Assembly (NCBI RefSeq): GCF_002760435.1
Contig: NZ_AUUU01000003.1
Span: 1 to 64,000, forward strand
Origin: Clostridium sp. LS
Lineage (GTDB): Bacteria; Bacillota; Clostridia; Clostridiales; Clostridiaceae
Direction: 5' to 3'
Length of the DNA stretch: 64,000 nt
The notes under the pieces are model-generated. The model saw only the letters and a program-made list of their open reading frames with translations. It was not told where the DNA came from and did no database searches. The translations under genes were made by a program, and so were the position numbers. Of this stretch, positions 8,691 to 21,556 are shown piece after piece (position 1 is the first letter of the stretch; the number at the start of each line of letters is the position of its first letter).

Positions 8691-9527
8691 ATGAGAAGTT
8701 CATTAAAATTTAGTAACAAATTAAGTATGTTATCGGAAATGGCGTGTGAATCTAGATTTCAAATATTAGAATACGAAAATTTAGATGGAGCAACTGATGT
8801 TCAAACTGCTTTGGGACTTAACATAATGAAAGAAAGTGGTATAAAACTAAAGCAAGTTAGAATAATATTGGAGGATAGTTCAGTAAAGCTAGAACCAGGG
8901 TCTTTAAGCTATATGAAGGGTAATATAGAAATAAAGAGTAAGCAAGGTGGCTTAATAGGATTTGGTAAAAAAATAATATCAAGTAAGTTGACAGGGGATA
9001 CTGCATTTAAACCTACGTACAGTGGAACTGGAGAAATATTTTTAGAACCTTCTTTTGGCCATTTTGCACTGGTAGAGTTAGAGGATGATGAGATAATAGT
9101 AAGTGATAATATGTTTTGTGCATGTGAGGAAGGCATCGAAATAAATGCAGCCATGCAAAAGAATGTATCCTCAGCGTTTTTAGGCAATGAAGGTTTATAT
9201 CAAACTAGGATAGAAGGAAACGGGATAGTTGTTCTCAAGGTTCCAGTTCCAGAGACTGAAATTTTCAAATGTATATTAATTAATGATACATTGAAGGTAG
9301 ATGGAAATTTAGCTATTTTAAGAACCGGAAATATTGAATTTTCAGTAGAGAAATCTTCTAAATCCATTATTGGGACTGCTGTTAGTGGAGAAGGCATGGT
9401 TAATGTATACAGAGGAACAGGCGAAGTGTGGCTTATGCCAACAAAAAGTGTATATAAAGATTTGAATATAAGAGGAATGAGTCAAATAATTAAACCACAA
9501 TATGAAATGGATGCTGAAGATGTTTAA
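8691..9527 (+). CDS. AIM24 family protein
   Basis: A 278-residue beta-rich protein of the AIM24 (DUF124) family, whose molecular role in bacteria is not settled. Typical features are the repeated GTGEIFLEP-like and GTGEVWLMPT-like turns (about residues 110-120 and 240-250) and the absence of a signal peptide or membrane segment. AGGAG precedes ATG 8691. It begins 40 nt after folK and could be read through from it, but nothing links it functionally to folate. A hairpin follows the stop. Confidence 0.75.
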   Translation: MRSSLKFSNKLSMLSEMACESRFQILEYENLDGATDVQTALGLNIMKESGIKLKQVRIILEDSSVKLEPGSLSYMKGNIEIKSKQGGLIGFGKKIISSKLTGDTAFKPTYSGTGEIFLEPSFGHFALVELEDDEIIVSDNMFCACEEGIEINAAMQKNVSSAFLGNEGLYQTRIEGNGIVVLKVPVPETEIFKCILINDTLKVDGNLAILRTGNIEFSVEKSSKSIIGTAVSGEGMVNVYRGTGEVWLMPTKSVYKDLNIRGMSQIIKPQYEMDAEDV

Positions 9528-9545
9528 TTTAAAATAATCACATTA

Positions 9546-9586
9546 GGGCAGTAGATAATTTTTTATAACAAAACTATCTACTGTCC
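9546..9586. terminator. Hairpin after the AIM24 gene
   Basis: GGCAGTAGATA pairs with TATCTACTGTCC over an 18-nt loop. No proper T run follows, so termination is uncertain. Confidence 0.4.
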
Positions 9587-9700
9587 ATTCGAATTATATA
9601 GACTGTTAATTTAAAATTGATGCTTTCATATATTAAAGTTGTAAAGTAAGCTGCAGATGGGTATAATTAAAGGTAAATAATTATACAGTGAGGTGGTAAA

Positions 9701-10009
9701 ATGAGTTCTTTAGAGTCAAAGATCAAAAGTAAAGAATTAGATTTATTTTTTAAAGCAATTCTAGAACTTAAAGATATAGATGAATGTTATAAGTTTTTTG
9801 AAGATGTGGCAACTATAAACGAAGTAAAAGCCTTAGCTCAAAGAATACATGTGGCTAAGTTGCTTAAATATAAAAAGACTTACTCAGAAATAGCTGAAAT
9901 AACAGGTGCAAGTACAGCTACTATAAGCAGAGTAAATAGATGTCTAAACTATGGAAGTGACGGATATAATTTGGTGCTGGATAGGTTAAAGAATGAAGAG
10001 ATAGAGTAA
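9701..10009 (+). CDS. YerC/YecD family TrpR-related DNA-binding protein
   Basis: A 102-residue helical protein of the YerC/YecD group of TrpR-like repressors. A helix-turn-helix is visible at about residues 60-82 (YSEIAEITGASTATISRVNR), preceded by the VATINEVKALAQRIHVA segment characteristic of the family. The ligand and targets of this family are mostly unknown. AGTGAGGTGG precedes ATG 9701. It stands alone, between the AIM24 gene and glmM. Confidence 0.85.
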   Translation: MSSLESKIKSKELDLFFKAILELKDIDECYKFFEDVATINEVKALAQRIHVAKLLKYKKTYSEIAEITGASTATISRVNRCLNYGSDGYNLVLDRLKNEEIE

Positions 10010-10222
10010 TTTAGGATGAAAATTTTAATATACTTAACTGATGTATAAAAATAGCTAATTTTAATAAAAAGAGGAGATTGTAAATAGCAATCAAAAGCAT
10101 TATACTATTTAAGGTGATAAATTTGGAAAGGTCATAAATAATAGTGACTTTTACTATTAGCTAAAAATATTATAGTATAAGGAAATAGCTATATATATTG
10201 AATAAAAAAGTGAGGTAAAATT

Positions 10223-11569
10223 ATGAGTAGAATGTTTGGAACTGATGGCGTTAGAGGAGTTGCAAATACAGAATTGACAGCAATAACAGCATATAATCTT
10301 GGAAGAGCAGGGGCATATGTATTAACAGAAGGAGCTCATAAACCCAAGATATTGGTTGCAAAAGACACAAGAATATCAGGAGATATGTTGGAATCGGCAT
10401 TAATATCAGGAATACTATCAGTTGGAGCTGAAGCTGTAGTATTAGGAGTTGTACCTACACCTGCTGTTGCATATTTAACAAGAAAGTACGGTGCTGATGC
10501 AGGTGTTATGATTTCAGCATCACATAATCCAGTAGAATATAATGGTATAAAGTTCTTTAACGACAAAGGGTACAAGCTTTCGGATGAATTAGAAGATGAG
10601 ATTCAAAGCGTTATTGAAAGTAATTTTGAAGGAGTGCCAAGCCCAATTGGTACAGATTTGGGAAGAGAAACAATTGAAGTTTCAGCTTTAGACGATTATA
10701 TAGAATTTGCTAAGAATACAATACCTTATAATTTAAAGGGATTAAAAATAGCTTTAGATTGTGCAAATGGAGCAGCATATAAGTCATCAGTAAAGGCATT
10801 TAGAGAATTAGGTGCGGATGTATTTGTAATTAATGATAATCCAGATGGAACAAATATCAATGAAAATTGTGGTTCAACACATCCAGAAGAGCTAATGGAA
10901 TATGTAGTTAAAAAAGGATGTGATTTGGGATTTGCCTTTGATGGTGATGCAGATAGGTGCTTAGCAGTAGATGAAAAGGGAAATTTAATAAATGGTGATT
11001 TTATTTTAATGCTATGTGCAAAGCACTTAAAGGAACTTGGGAAGTTAAAGGATGATACATTAGTAGTAACAGTAATGAGTAACCTTGGTTTGGATATATG
11101 CAGTAAAAAAGAAGGGATTAATCTCGTTAAAACCAGTGTTGGTGATAGATATGTTTTAGAAGAAATGATTAAAGATAAATATGTTTTAGGTGGAGAACAA
11201 TCAGGACATGTTATATTTTTAGATTATAACTCAACTGGTGACGGTTTGGTTACAGCACTTCAAATTGCTAATATTGTTAAGAAAAAGGAAACTCCTCTAT
11301 CAGAGTTATGTACAATAATGAAGGAGCTACCACAAGTATTGGCTAATGCAACAGTGCCAAATGATAAAAAAGATTTATACCTAACTGATCCTGAAATACA
11401 AATGGAAATTAAAAAAATAGAAGATGCGTTAAATGGTGTTGGAAGAGTTCTAATAAGACCATCTGGAACAGAACCACTAGTTAGAGTAATGCTTGAAGGT
11501 GAAGACCAGGCAGAAATAGATAAAATGGCTCATAATCTAGCTGAATTGATAGAAAAGAAATATAATTAA
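10223..11569 (+). CDS. glmM: Phosphoglucosamine mutase
   Basis: Interconverts glucosamine-6-phosphate and glucosamine-1-phosphate for UDP-GlcNAc and thus peptidoglycan. The 448-residue protein is full length: phosphoserine loop [11 protein letters not shown] (serine about 100), Mg-binding DGDADR (about 240-245), sugar-binding GGEQSGH and the phosphate-binding [12 protein letters not shown] near the C terminus. AGTGAGGT precedes ATG 10223. In many Firmicutes glmM directly follows cdaA-cdaR; here about 8 kb of ptb-buk, folate and other genes intervene. The partner glmS is at 54 kb. Confidence 0.97.
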   Translation: MSRMFGTDGVRGVANTELTAITAYNLGRAGAYVLTEGAHKPKILVAKDTRISGDMLESALISGILSVGAEAVVLGVVPTPAVAYLTRKYGADAGVMISASHNPVEYNGIKFFNDKGYKLSDELEDEIQSVIESNFEGVPSPIGTDLGRETIEVSALDDYIEFAKNTIPYNLKGLKIALDCANGAAYKSSVKAFRELGADVFVINDNPDGTNINENCGSTHPEELMEYVVKKGCDLGFAFDGDADRCLAVDEKGNLINGDFILMLCAKHLKELGKLKDDTLVVTVMSNLGLDICSKKEGINLVKTSVGDRYVLEEMIKDKYVLGGEQSGHVIFLDYNSTGDGLVTALQIANIVKKKETPLSELCTIMKELPQVLANATVPNDKKDLYLTDPEIQMEIKKIEDALNGVGRVLIRPSGTEPLVRVMLEGEDQAEIDKMAHNLAELIEKKYN

Positions 11570-11591
11570 AGTTTTTTTATATTAGCATAAG

Positions 11592-11620
11592 AGAATCCTA
11601 TTAAAATAGGGTTCTTTTTA
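11592..11620 (+). terminator. Terminator after glmM
   Basis: AGAATCCTATT pairs with AATAGGGTTCT (including G-U pairs), ending in a T run. Confidence 0.75.
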
Positions 11621-11796
11621 GTTTATTGATTTTTAGGATAAAAAATACATAAAATATTATAATTATAGGTACAAAAGAAATAATTAAAGGTTAAAATTAT
11701 AAATGATTTAAAAATAATTCAATTAGCTTATTATGAATAACAAATACTTATTAAGGGGATAAATAAAGTAATAATATGTACAAAGGAGGCAATTAT

Positions 11797-12222
11797 ATGG
11801 AAAAAGAACCTTATAACGAGTATTTAGTAGTTATGCCAACTGGTAATTGCAAAGGATTTAACGATATAGAGGGTGCAAAAGCATATATAAATATGTATTA
11901 TGAATTAAGACTTGATGATGTTTTTCATAAAGATGGTTACAATGATGCTACAGAAATAGGTGGAGATGAATATAGATATAACGTATTTACTCAATTAGGT
12001 GCTGAAGAAGGAGCTAAATGTGAAATCTACAAGACTGAAGCATTTATTGAGGAAGTTAATAAGGAATTAATATTTGATGAAGATAAGGAAGAGGTAATTT
12101 CTAAACTTTGTGAAGCAAAAATAAATTTTAATATATTTGATTATGGTTTAGATGAACTTTTAGCAAATATTCAAGAGGTAGAATATATGGAGGATTTTGG
12201 AACTCATATAGCTAGATTCTAA
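11797..12222 (+). CDS. Hypothetical acidic protein
   Basis: A 141-residue soluble, acidic protein without a recognised domain. It lacks a signal peptide, membrane segment, cysteine cluster or repeat; two short aromatic, acidic stretches (YINMYYELRLDD and IFDYGLDELL) stand out. ATG 11797 is preferred to ATG 11776 because AAAGGAGG at 11782-11789 is a strong ribosome site just upstream of it. It stands alone between the glmM terminator and the T-box leader. The good ribosome site and ordinary codon use support it as a real gene; no function can be offered. Confidence 0.7.
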   Translation: MEKEPYNEYLVVMPTGNCKGFNDIEGAKAYINMYYELRLDDVFHKDGYNDATEIGGDEYRYNVFTQLGAEEGAKCEIYKTEAFIEEVNKELIFDEDKEEVISKLCEAKINFNIFDYGLDELLANIQEVEYMEDFGTHIARF

Positions 12223-12430
12223 AACACATATGTAAATACTTACAATAAAAGTATAAAAGTGAGTATGTTTAAATTGTCAATCAATATCAAATAAATGATT
12301 TATATATTCAAAAAATATGCAAAATGATTAACAAATTAACAAAAAAATCGACATTAAGATGATAAATAGTTAATTTGCATGTTTGTTTTACGGATAAAAA
12401 AACAAGAATGAAAAATATATTACTAAATTA

Positions 12431-12459
12431 TTGACAATAGTAAAAACAAAGAGTACAAT
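12431..12459 (+). promoter_or_regulatory. Sigma-A-type promoter of the ilv-leu cluster
   Basis: A perfect TTGACA (12431-12436) stands 17 bp before TACAAT (12454-12459). The T-box leader starts about 20 nt further on. Confidence 0.8.
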
Positions 12460-12479
12460 TCTATCTAACAGGAAAATTT

Positions 12480-12745
12480 AATAGGTCCTTAAGTATTAAA
12501 TGCTGAGATGGAGACAATTGTTTAGCAGACAAGTTGCAGAGAGTCGATGGTTGGTGAGAATCGATACTTTAGCTTAATGGTTATCGCTCCTGAGCAGAAT
12601 AAAGAAAGAGAAAGAAATTTCTCGAGTAAAAGATATCCGGTGTGCATCCGTTATATGCAAGGGTTTGTTAGAACCTAGTGATATTATATAAGGCGGAATA
12701 TTATCCCACTTCTTATGATTCATATCATTAAGGGTGGATTTTTTT
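12480..12745 (+). ncRNA. T-box leader, isoleucine type
   Basis: The apical Stem I signature is clear: GCAGAGAG followed by a GTCGATGG...TTGGTGAGAATCGAT hairpin (about 12536-12565). Stem I closes through TGCT/AGCA and GGAG/CTCC pairs, which places ATC (12583-12585) as the specifier, an isoleucine codon followed by a purine. A terminator stem with ATCCCACTT and AAGGGTGGAT arms and a T run ends at 12745, 24 nt before ilvN. The usual T-box core (AGGGTGGNACC) is not found in its normal place; the nearest match is AAGGCGGAATA at about 12690-12700. Uncharged tRNA-Ile would favour read-through into the cluster. Confidence 0.88.
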
Positions 12746-12769
12746 AACCATTTTTAAGGGGGGAAAGCT

Positions 12770-13279
12770 ATGGAGAAGCATGTACTATCTGCTTTAGTTA
12801 AGAATTCATCTGGTGTTTTAAGCAGAGTAAGCGGATTGTTTTCAAGAAGAGGGTATAACATAGACAGTTTAACTGTTGGCAGAACTGAAGATCCTTCGAT
12901 TTCAAGAATGACAATTACACTTATGGGCGATGATAATGTATTAGAGCAAGTTAAAAAGCAATTAAATAAATTAGAAGATGTAATAAGGGTTATAGACTTT
13001 AAGCCTAATGAATCTGTCTACAGAGAATTAGTGTTGATAAAAGTAAGAGCAAATGCTGAAAATAGAGCAGCAATAAATGAAACAGTAAAGATTTTTAGAA
13101 GTAAGATAATTGATTTGTCTACTGATACATTAACAATAGAACTAACTGGGGATGAAAATAAAATATCTGCATTAATAAACTTAATGGAGGAATACGGAAT
13201 AGAAGAATTAGTTAGAACTGGTGTTACAGCTCTACAAAGAGGGGAAAAAACAATTAAAAATTCTATTGAAAGTTATTAA
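12770..13279 (+). CDS. ilvN: Acetolactate synthase small (regulatory) subunit
   Basis: The regulatory subunit of acetohydroxyacid synthase, which activates the catalytic subunit and confers valine feedback. The 169-residue product has an N-terminal ACT domain (about 1-75; HVLSALVKNSSGVLSRVSGLF is the start) and a C-terminal ALS_ss domain. It starts at ATG 12770 behind AAGGGGGG, just after the T-box terminator. Unusually, its catalytic partner ilvB is not adjacent but five genes downstream at 18.1 kb. ilvH is an equivalent name. Confidence 0.95.
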   Translation: MEKHVLSALVKNSSGVLSRVSGLFSRRGYNIDSLTVGRTEDPSISRMTITLMGDDNVLEQVKKQLNKLEDVIRVIDFKPNESVYRELVLIKVRANAENRAAINETVKIFRSKIIDLSTDTLTIELTGDENKISALINLMEEYGIEELVRTGVTALQRGEKTIKNSIESY

Positions 13280-13340
13280 TGTATAAGAAATATGGATAAT
13301 GGCAATAAAGCAGTAAAAATGAAAAGGGGGGTAATGATAT

Positions 13341-14936
13341 ATGGCTCAGAATCAGGTAAAAATATTTGATTCTACTCTAAGAGATGGAGCACAAGGTCAA
13401 GGAATTTCATTTTCATTAGAAGATAAGATTAAAATAGTAAAGGCCTTGGATGAGATGCAGATCGATTATATTGAAGCTGGTAATCCTGGATCAAATCCAA
13501 AGGATATGGAATTCTTTAAAAGGCTTAAAGATATGCACCTTAAAAATTCTAGAGTTGCAGCATTTGGATCGACAAGAAGACCTAATATTAATGTTGAAGA
13601 TGATAAAAATTTGAAAGATTTATTATCATCAGAAGCAAATACGATCGTTATATTCGGAAAGTCATGGGATTTTCAAGTGACAGATATCATAAAGACTTCT
13701 TTAGATGAAAATATTAATATGATAAAAGACACAATAAAATACTTGAGCAAAAAAGAAAAGGAAGTAATCTTTGATGCAGAGCATTTTTATGATGGATACA
13801 AAGCAAATAAAGATTATGCAATGGCAACTTTAAGTGCAGCCGAGGAAGCTGGAGCAGAAGTAGTTGTGTTATGTGATACTAATGGAGGAACACTACCTCA
13901 GGATATATATGAAATAACTAAAGCTGTGAGAGCACAATTATCTATAGAGGTAGGAGTTCACAGTCATAATGATGTGGGGATGGCAGTTGCAAATTCAGTT
14001 ATGGCAGTGCAAGCAGGGGCAGTGCAAGTTCAGGGGACTTTTATTGGTATAGGTGAAAGATGTGGAAATGCTAATTTAAGTGTAATAATACCTACATTAA
14101 AATTAAAACTTGGATATGAGGTTCTAAACAATATCGAATTAACAAATCTTACAAAGACATCAAGATATATTGCAGAAATCTGTAATATTACATTAGCAGA
14201 CGAAAATCCTTTTGTAGGAAGTTCTGCATTTGCTCATAAAGGTGGAATGCATATAGATGCAGTAACTAAATCACCAAAGTCTTATGAGCATATAGAACCT
14301 GAATTAGTAGGAAATAAAAGAAGATTTTTAGTTTCTGAAGTTAGTGGAAAGAGCACAATATTGCAGGAAATAAAAAAAGTATTTCCCAATATATCTAAGG
14401 ATGATAATTCAGTTCAAAAAATTACTGATAGATTAAAAGAATTAGAATATGAAGGGTATCAATTTGAAGGTGCAGAAGGAACTGTTGAGTTAGTTATAAG
14501 AAAGATTATTGGAAAATATAAACCTTTCTTTAAATTAAATCATTTTAAGATAATTGGAGAACAGCCTTATGGAACCGAAGAATTCTCATCAACAGCAGTA
14601 ATAAATATTACCGTTGATGGAAAGAGTGAAATGACAGCAGCAGAAGGAGAAGGACCTGTAAATGCGTTAGATAAGGCAATTAGAAAAGCTCTAGAGGTAT
14701 TTTATCCTGAAATAAAACAAGCAAGACTTGTGGATTATAAGGTTAGAGTTTTAGATTCAGAAAGTGCAACTGAAGCAAAGGTAAGAGTTTTAATTGAATC
14801 AACAGATGGAATTGAGAATTGGAGTACTGTTGGAGTATCCCGAGACGTAATTCAAGCTAGCTGGATAGCTCTAGTGGATTCAATAGAATATAAATTAATC
14901 AAAGATATTGAAAGAAAAGTAAAAGCATATTTTTAA
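13341..14936 (+). CDS. cimA: (R)-citramalate synthase
   Basis: Condenses pyruvate and acetyl-CoA to citramalate, the entry to threonine-independent isoleucine synthesis. The 531-residue protein has an HMGL-like TIM barrel (about 1-270) with FDSTLRDGAQ (LeuA enzymes usually have DGEQ), the HSHNDVGMAVANS metal site and the GIGERCGNANL motif, then a linker and a LeuA-type allosteric domain (about 390-531). The length and the DGAQ form indicate CimA rather than 2-isopropylmalate synthase. It lies in a cluster led by an isoleucine T-box and followed by leuCDB, whose enzymes also act in the citramalate route. No leuA is present here. Confidence 0.92.
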   Translation: MAQNQVKIFDSTLRDGAQGQGISFSLEDKIKIVKALDEMQIDYIEAGNPGSNPKDMEFFKRLKDMHLKNSRVAAFGSTRRPNINVEDDKNLKDLLSSEANTIVIFGKSWDFQVTDIIKTSLDENINMIKDTIKYLSKKEKEVIFDAEHFYDGYKANKDYAMATLSAAEEAGAEVVVLCDTNGGTLPQDIYEITKAVRAQLSIEVGVHSHNDVGMAVANSVMAVQAGAVQVQGTFIGIGERCGNANLSVIIPTLKLKLGYEVLNNIELTNLTKTSRYIAEICNITLADENPFVGSSAFAHKGGMHIDAVTKSPKSYEHIEPELVGNKRRFLVSEVSGKSTILQEIKKVFPNISKDDNSVQKITDRLKELEYEGYQFEGAEGTVELVIRKIIGKYKPFFKLNHFKIIGEQPYGTEEFSSTAVINITVDGKSEMTAAEGEGPVNALDKAIRKALEVFYPEIKQARLVDYKVRVLDSESATEAKVRVLIESTDGIENWSTVGVSRDVIQASWIALVDSIEYKLIKDIERKVKAYF

Positions 14937-14950
14937 GGAGATGATTAAAA

Positions 14951-16210
14951 ATGGGAATGACAATGACACAAAAAATCTTAGCAGCACATGCAGGTCTAGA
15001 AACTGTAAAAGCTGGACAATTAATCGAAGCAAATCTTGATTTAGTTTTAGGAAATGATATTACTACTCCAGTAGCTGTAAATGAATTTAAAAAGTTTGGG
15101 GCAGATAAAGTATTTAGTAAAAGCCAAATAGCTATAGTTCCAGATCACTTTACTCCAAATAAGGATATAAATTCAGCAGAACAAGTTAAGTATATTAGAG
15201 AATTTGCTGATAAAATGGAAATAGAGAACTTCTTTGAAGTTGGAGAAATGGGAATTGAACATTGCTTACTTCCTGAAAAAGGATTAGTAGTTGCTGGAGA
15301 TGTTGTTATAGGTGCTGACTCGCATACTTGTACATATGGAGCTCTTGGTGCTTTCTCAACAGGTATAGGATCAACTGATATGGCAGCTGGTATGGCTATA
15401 GGAAAGTGTTGGTTTAAAGTACCATCAGCTTTAAAGTTTGTTCTTAAGAATAAACCTGCAAAATGGATAAGTGGAAAAGATATTATATTACACATAATCG
15501 GAATGATTGGTGTTGACGGAGCATTATACAAATCAATGGAATTTGTTGGTGATGGATTACAATACCTTTCAATGGATGATAGATTTACAATGGCTAATAT
15601 GGCAATAGAAGCTGGTGGAAAGAATGGAATTTTCCCAGTTGATGATAAAACTGTTGAATATTTAAAAGATCATGCATCTAGAGAATGGAAAGTTTATGAA
15701 GCTGATGAAGATGCAGAATATGATGAAGTGTTTGAAATTGATTTAAGTACTTTAAGACCAACAGTTTCATTCCCACATTTACCAGATAACACAAGAACAA
15801 TTGATAATACTGGAGATGTAGCTGTTGACCAAGTTGTAATTGGATCATGTACTAATGGTAGAATTTCAGATTTAAGAATAGCTAGAGATATCTTAAAAGG
15901 AAAGAAAGTTAAGAAGGGTATCAGATGTATAGTTATTCCTGGAACTCAAAAGATTTATTTACAAGCAATAAAAGAGGGAATAGTTACAGACTTGGTTGAA
16001 GCTGGAGCAGCATTCTCAACACCAACTTGTGGACCATGTTTAGGTGGGCATATGGGAATCTTAGCAAAAGGTGAAAGATGTGTATCAACAACAAACAGAA
16101 ATTTTGTAGGAAGAATGGGGCATGTTGAATCAGAAGTATATCTTGCAAGTCCAGCTGTGGCAGCAGCATCTGCTTTAACTGGAAAAATCACTGACCCAGA
16201 ATTAGTCTAG
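14951..16210 (+). CDS. leuC: 3-isopropylmalate dehydratase large subunit
   Basis: The aconitase-family Fe-S subunit isomerising 2- to 3-isopropylmalate; with CimA present it also serves citramalate. The 419-residue product has the short prokaryotic (HacA-like) form with cluster ligands in VIGSCTNGR and in [16 protein letters not shown] lies 10 nt before ATG 14951, which gives the MGMTMTQK start. leuD follows 13 nt downstream. Confidence 0.96.
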   Translation: MGMTMTQKILAAHAGLETVKAGQLIEANLDLVLGNDITTPVAVNEFKKFGADKVFSKSQIAIVPDHFTPNKDINSAEQVKYIREFADKMEIENFFEVGEMGIEHCLLPEKGLVVAGDVVIGADSHTCTYGALGAFSTGIGSTDMAAGMAIGKCWFKVPSALKFVLKNKPAKWISGKDIILHIIGMIGVDGALYKSMEFVGDGLQYLSMDDRFTMANMAIEAGGKNGIFPVDDKTVEYLKDHASREWKVYEADEDAEYDEVFEIDLSTLRPTVSFPHLPDNTRTIDNTGDVAVDQVVIGSCTNGRISDLRIARDILKGKKVKKGIRCIVIPGTQKIYLQAIKEGIVTDLVEAGAAFSTPTCGPCLGGHMGILAKGERCVSTTNRNFVGRMGHVESEVYLASPAVAAASALTGKITDPELV

Positions 16211-16223
16211 GAGGTATTTAGTA

Positions 16224-16709
16224 ATGAGCGTAAAAGGTAAAGTTTTCAAATACGGAGATAATGTAGATACAGACGTAATAATCCCAGCAAGATATTTAAA
16301 CACATCAGATGCTAAAGAGCTTGCTGCACACTGTATGGAAGATATAGATGTTGATTTTGTTAAAAATGTAAAAGATGGGGACATAATCGTTGCAAATAAA
16401 AACTTTGGTTGTGGTTCTTCAAGAGAGCATGCACCACTTGCAATTAAGACAGCTGGAGTTAGTTGTGTTATAGCATCAACTTTTGCTAGAATATTCTATA
16501 GAAATGCAATTAATATTGGTTTACCAATTCTAGAATGTGATGAAGCAGTAAAAAATATTGATGCTGGGGATGAATTAGAAGTTGACTTCTCAACAGGTCT
16601 TATTAAAAATTTAACTAAGAACCAAGAATATCAAGGAGAAGCATTCCCTGAATTCATGCAAAAGATTATCGATAATGATGGATTAATTGGATATATAAGA
16701 AATAAATAA
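16224..16709 (+). CDS. leuD: 3-isopropylmalate dehydratase small subunit
   Basis: The swivel-domain partner of LeuC. At 161 residues it matches the short LeuD form and shows the active-site loop [11 protein letters not shown] (about residues 56-66) and an early [11 protein letters not shown] motif. AGGAGG precedes ATG 16224, tightly coupled to leuC. A 134-nt spacer without evident signals precedes leuB. Confidence 0.96.
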   Translation: MSVKGKVFKYGDNVDTDVIIPARYLNTSDAKELAAHCMEDIDVDFVKNVKDGDIIVANKNFGCGSSREHAPLAIKTAGVSCVIASTFARIFYRNAINIGLPILECDEAVKNIDAGDELEVDFSTGLIKNLTKNQEYQGEAFPEFMQKIIDNDGLIGYIRNK

Positions 16710-16843
16710 GCGAAAATTCAATTAATATGAAAATTATAACAGAGTTGACTTGATATAATTTAGCAATAAAGAGATAATAATAAGTAAAGATTATTTAATA
16801 TGAAATAAGCAATAAGAATTAGGTAATTAAGGGGGATTTTATA

Positions 16844-17920
16844 ATGAAATATAATATAGCGGTAATACCAGGAGATGGTATAGGCCCAGAAGTAATTAAT
16901 GAAACTATTAAAGTTTTAAAAGTTATAGGGGATAAGTTTGGACATAGATTCGAATATGAATATGTATTAGCAGGTGGTTGTGCTATAGATAAAGAAGGAA
17001 CACCACTTTCAGACGAATCATTAGAGGTATGTAAGAAAAGTGATGCGGTTTTATTAGGAGCTGTTGGTGGACCAAAATGGGATAATGGTAAAGTAAGACC
17101 AGAACAAGGATTATTTAAATTAAGAAGTGGAATGAATCTTTATTGTAATTTAAGACCAGCGGTTTTATATGCGCCATTAAAAAATGAATCACCACTTAAA
17201 GACAGTATTGTTAAAGATGGTATAGATATCTGCATAGTAAGAGAATTAACTGGTGGTATTTATTTTGGTCAAAGAGGAACAGAAGAAGTTGATGGTGTAA
17301 AAAGTGCTTATGATACTGAAAGATATAATGTAAATGAGATAACTAGAATTGCTAAAAGTGGATTTGAAATAGCAATGAAGAGAAACAAAAAGCTTACAAG
17401 TGTTGATAAAGCTAATGTTTTAGATAGTTCAAGACTTTGGAGAAGTGTAGTTAATGAAATAGCTAAGGATTATCCAGAAGTAGAAGTAAATCATTTATAT
17501 GTTGATAATGCAGCAATGCAAATAGTAAGAGACCCGAACCAATTTGATGTAATGGTAACTTCAAATTTATTTGGAGACATCTTATCAGATGAAGCAAGTA
17601 TGGTTACAGGATCAATAGGATTATTGCCTTCAGCATCTCTTGGGGACGGCACACTTGGTATGTATGAACCAATTCACGGAAGTGCTCCTGATATAGCAGG
17701 GCAAGGAATTGCAAATCCTTTAGCAACTATTCTTTCAGCAGCTATGATGCTTAGATACAGTTTTTCATTAGAAGAAGAAGCTAAATCAATTGAAAATGCA
17801 GTTCTTGCAGTTCTTGAAGATGGATACAGAACAGGTGATATAATGACAGAAGGTAAGAAGAGAGTTGGAACTGTTGAAATGGGAGAACTAGTTTGCGAAA
17901 AACTAAAGGCTGCAAAATAG
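16844..17920 (+). CDS. leuB: 3-isopropylmalate dehydrogenase
   Basis: NAD-dependent oxidative decarboxylation of 3-isopropylmalate; the same enzyme type handles 3-methylmalate in the citramalate route. The 358-residue protein shows the nucleotide/substrate motif PGDGIGPEV at the N terminus, the family signature around [20 protein letters not shown], and an [15 protein letters not shown] adenosine-binding loop. AAGGGGG precedes ATG 16844. A 223-nt spacer with a palindromic repeat separates it from ilvB. Confidence 0.96.
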   Translation: MKYNIAVIPGDGIGPEVINETIKVLKVIGDKFGHRFEYEYVLAGGCAIDKEGTPLSDESLEVCKKSDAVLLGAVGGPKWDNGKVRPEQGLFKLRSGMNLYCNLRPAVLYAPLKNESPLKDSIVKDGIDICIVRELTGGIYFGQRGTEEVDGVKSAYDTERYNVNEITRIAKSGFEIAMKRNKKLTSVDKANVLDSSRLWRSVVNEIAKDYPEVEVNHLYVDNAAMQIVRDPNQFDVMVTSNLFGDILSDEASMVTGSIGLLPSASLGDGTLGMYEPIHGSAPDIAGQGIANPLATILSAAMMLRYSFSLEEEAKSIENAVLAVLEDGYRTGDIMTEGKKRVGTVEMGELVCEKLKAAK

Positions 17921-18020
17921 TGTATAATTAACATAGGAGAAGTTACTGTATAATTCCTATAGAACATCAAGTTTTATAGGAGTTATATGGGAACTTTATT
18001 ATTAACAAATAATAATGTAT

Positions 18021-18110
18021 AATTCACAATATATAATAAAGGAACAAAATGCATGATTTAAAAAGATATTATTAGAAATTTCAGAGAGATTTCATCCTTA
18101 ATTGTGAATT
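18021..18110. repeat. Intergenic palindromic element before ilvB
   Basis: Perfect 10-bp outer arms AATTCACAAT (18021-18030) and ATTGTGAATT (18101-18110) are backed by a second pairing of AAGGA with TCCTT. The plan resembles the ptb-buk hairpin. It may be a dispersed repeat that also acts as an mRNA processing or stability site. Confidence 0.55.
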
Positions 18111-18143
18111 GAAAATCATTTTATAAGCAAAGGAGTGAGTAAA

Positions 18144-20835
<2,692 letters not shown>

Positions 20836-20856
20836 TATTTAATTAATACTATTTTT

Positions 20857-20898
20857 AATAAGGCGGGATGTTTAACAAATATCTCGTCTTATTTTTTT
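20857..20898 (+). terminator. Terminator after ilvC
   Basis: AATAAGGCGGGAT pairs with ATCTCGTCTTATT and a T run follows, ending the ilv-leu unit. Confidence 0.85.
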
Positions 20899-21067
20899 GG
20901 TATAATATAATTGAGAAGTATTTATTTTATTTATAATAATTATAAATTTGCTATAGGCGTTTCCATTAAGATTTAGCAGTATGAGATTGTATTTTTTAAA
21001 TCACAAATTAGTTATCGTTTTTGGACAATGTAAGATAGAATAGTAGTGAAGAAGTTGGGGTAATAAA

Positions 21068-21331
21068 ATGAATTATGTATACATTGTAGAATGTTCAGAT
21101 GGTACATTTTACACAGGTTGGACAAATAATTTAGAAAAAAGGATTGAAGCGCATTCAAAAGGAATTGGAGCAAAGTACACAAAAGGGAGAGGTCCTGTTA
21201 AACTAATATATCATGAAATATTTGCAGATAAAAAAGACGCAATGCGAAGAGAATTCGAAATAAAAAAGTTAGCCAAAAAAGAAAAGTTATTATTAGTCTA
21301 TGGATTTCGCAAAGAAGATAAAGATAAATAA
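21068..21331 (+). CDS. GIY-YIG endonuclease-domain protein (UPF0213/YhbQ-like)
   Basis: An 87-residue single-domain GIY-YIG protein. YVYIVECSDGTFYTGWTN gives the GIY-YIG core, with R26 of the KRIEAH helix and E64 of the FEIKKL helix as likely catalytic residues. This standalone family is widespread and its substrate is unsettled; nuclease activity on DNA has been shown for some members. Its ribosome site is GTTGGGG before ATG 21068. It is a single gene between the ilvC terminator and the maltose locus. Confidence 0.88.
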   Translation: MNYVYIVECSDGTFYTGWTNNLEKRIEAHSKGIGAKYTKGRGPVKLIYHEIFADKKDAMRREFEIKKLAKKEKLLLVYGFRKEDKDK

Positions 21332-21556
21332 TAAAAAATCATGTTATGCAACCGATTTTATTAAAAACGTACTATACTAGAGGAAATCGTAATAAATTAA
21401 AGAAAAACAATTAAATTTAGCCTAAAACGAATAAAAATATTACTTGTAAAAGTTTTCTTTGACTGTTATACTTAAATCATAAAATGAATAGCACAAGAAA
21501 AGGTTAACAAAAGGTCTGAATAGTATGTAAAGCTATAAAGACTAAATTTTTTCAGG

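Noticed and set aside
10049..10165. TAGCTAAT/ATTAGCTA inverted repeat between the YerC-like gene and glmM
   Set aside because: Arms are only 8 bp and far apart, without another signal; not enough to call.
11776..11796. Upstream ATG for the unknown protein at 11.8 kb
   Set aside because: It precedes the AAAGGAGG ribosome site, which serves ATG 11797.
15145..15531. Minus-strand open frame of 128 codons within leuC
   Set aside because: It is an antisense shadow of an intact leuC with no independent start signal.
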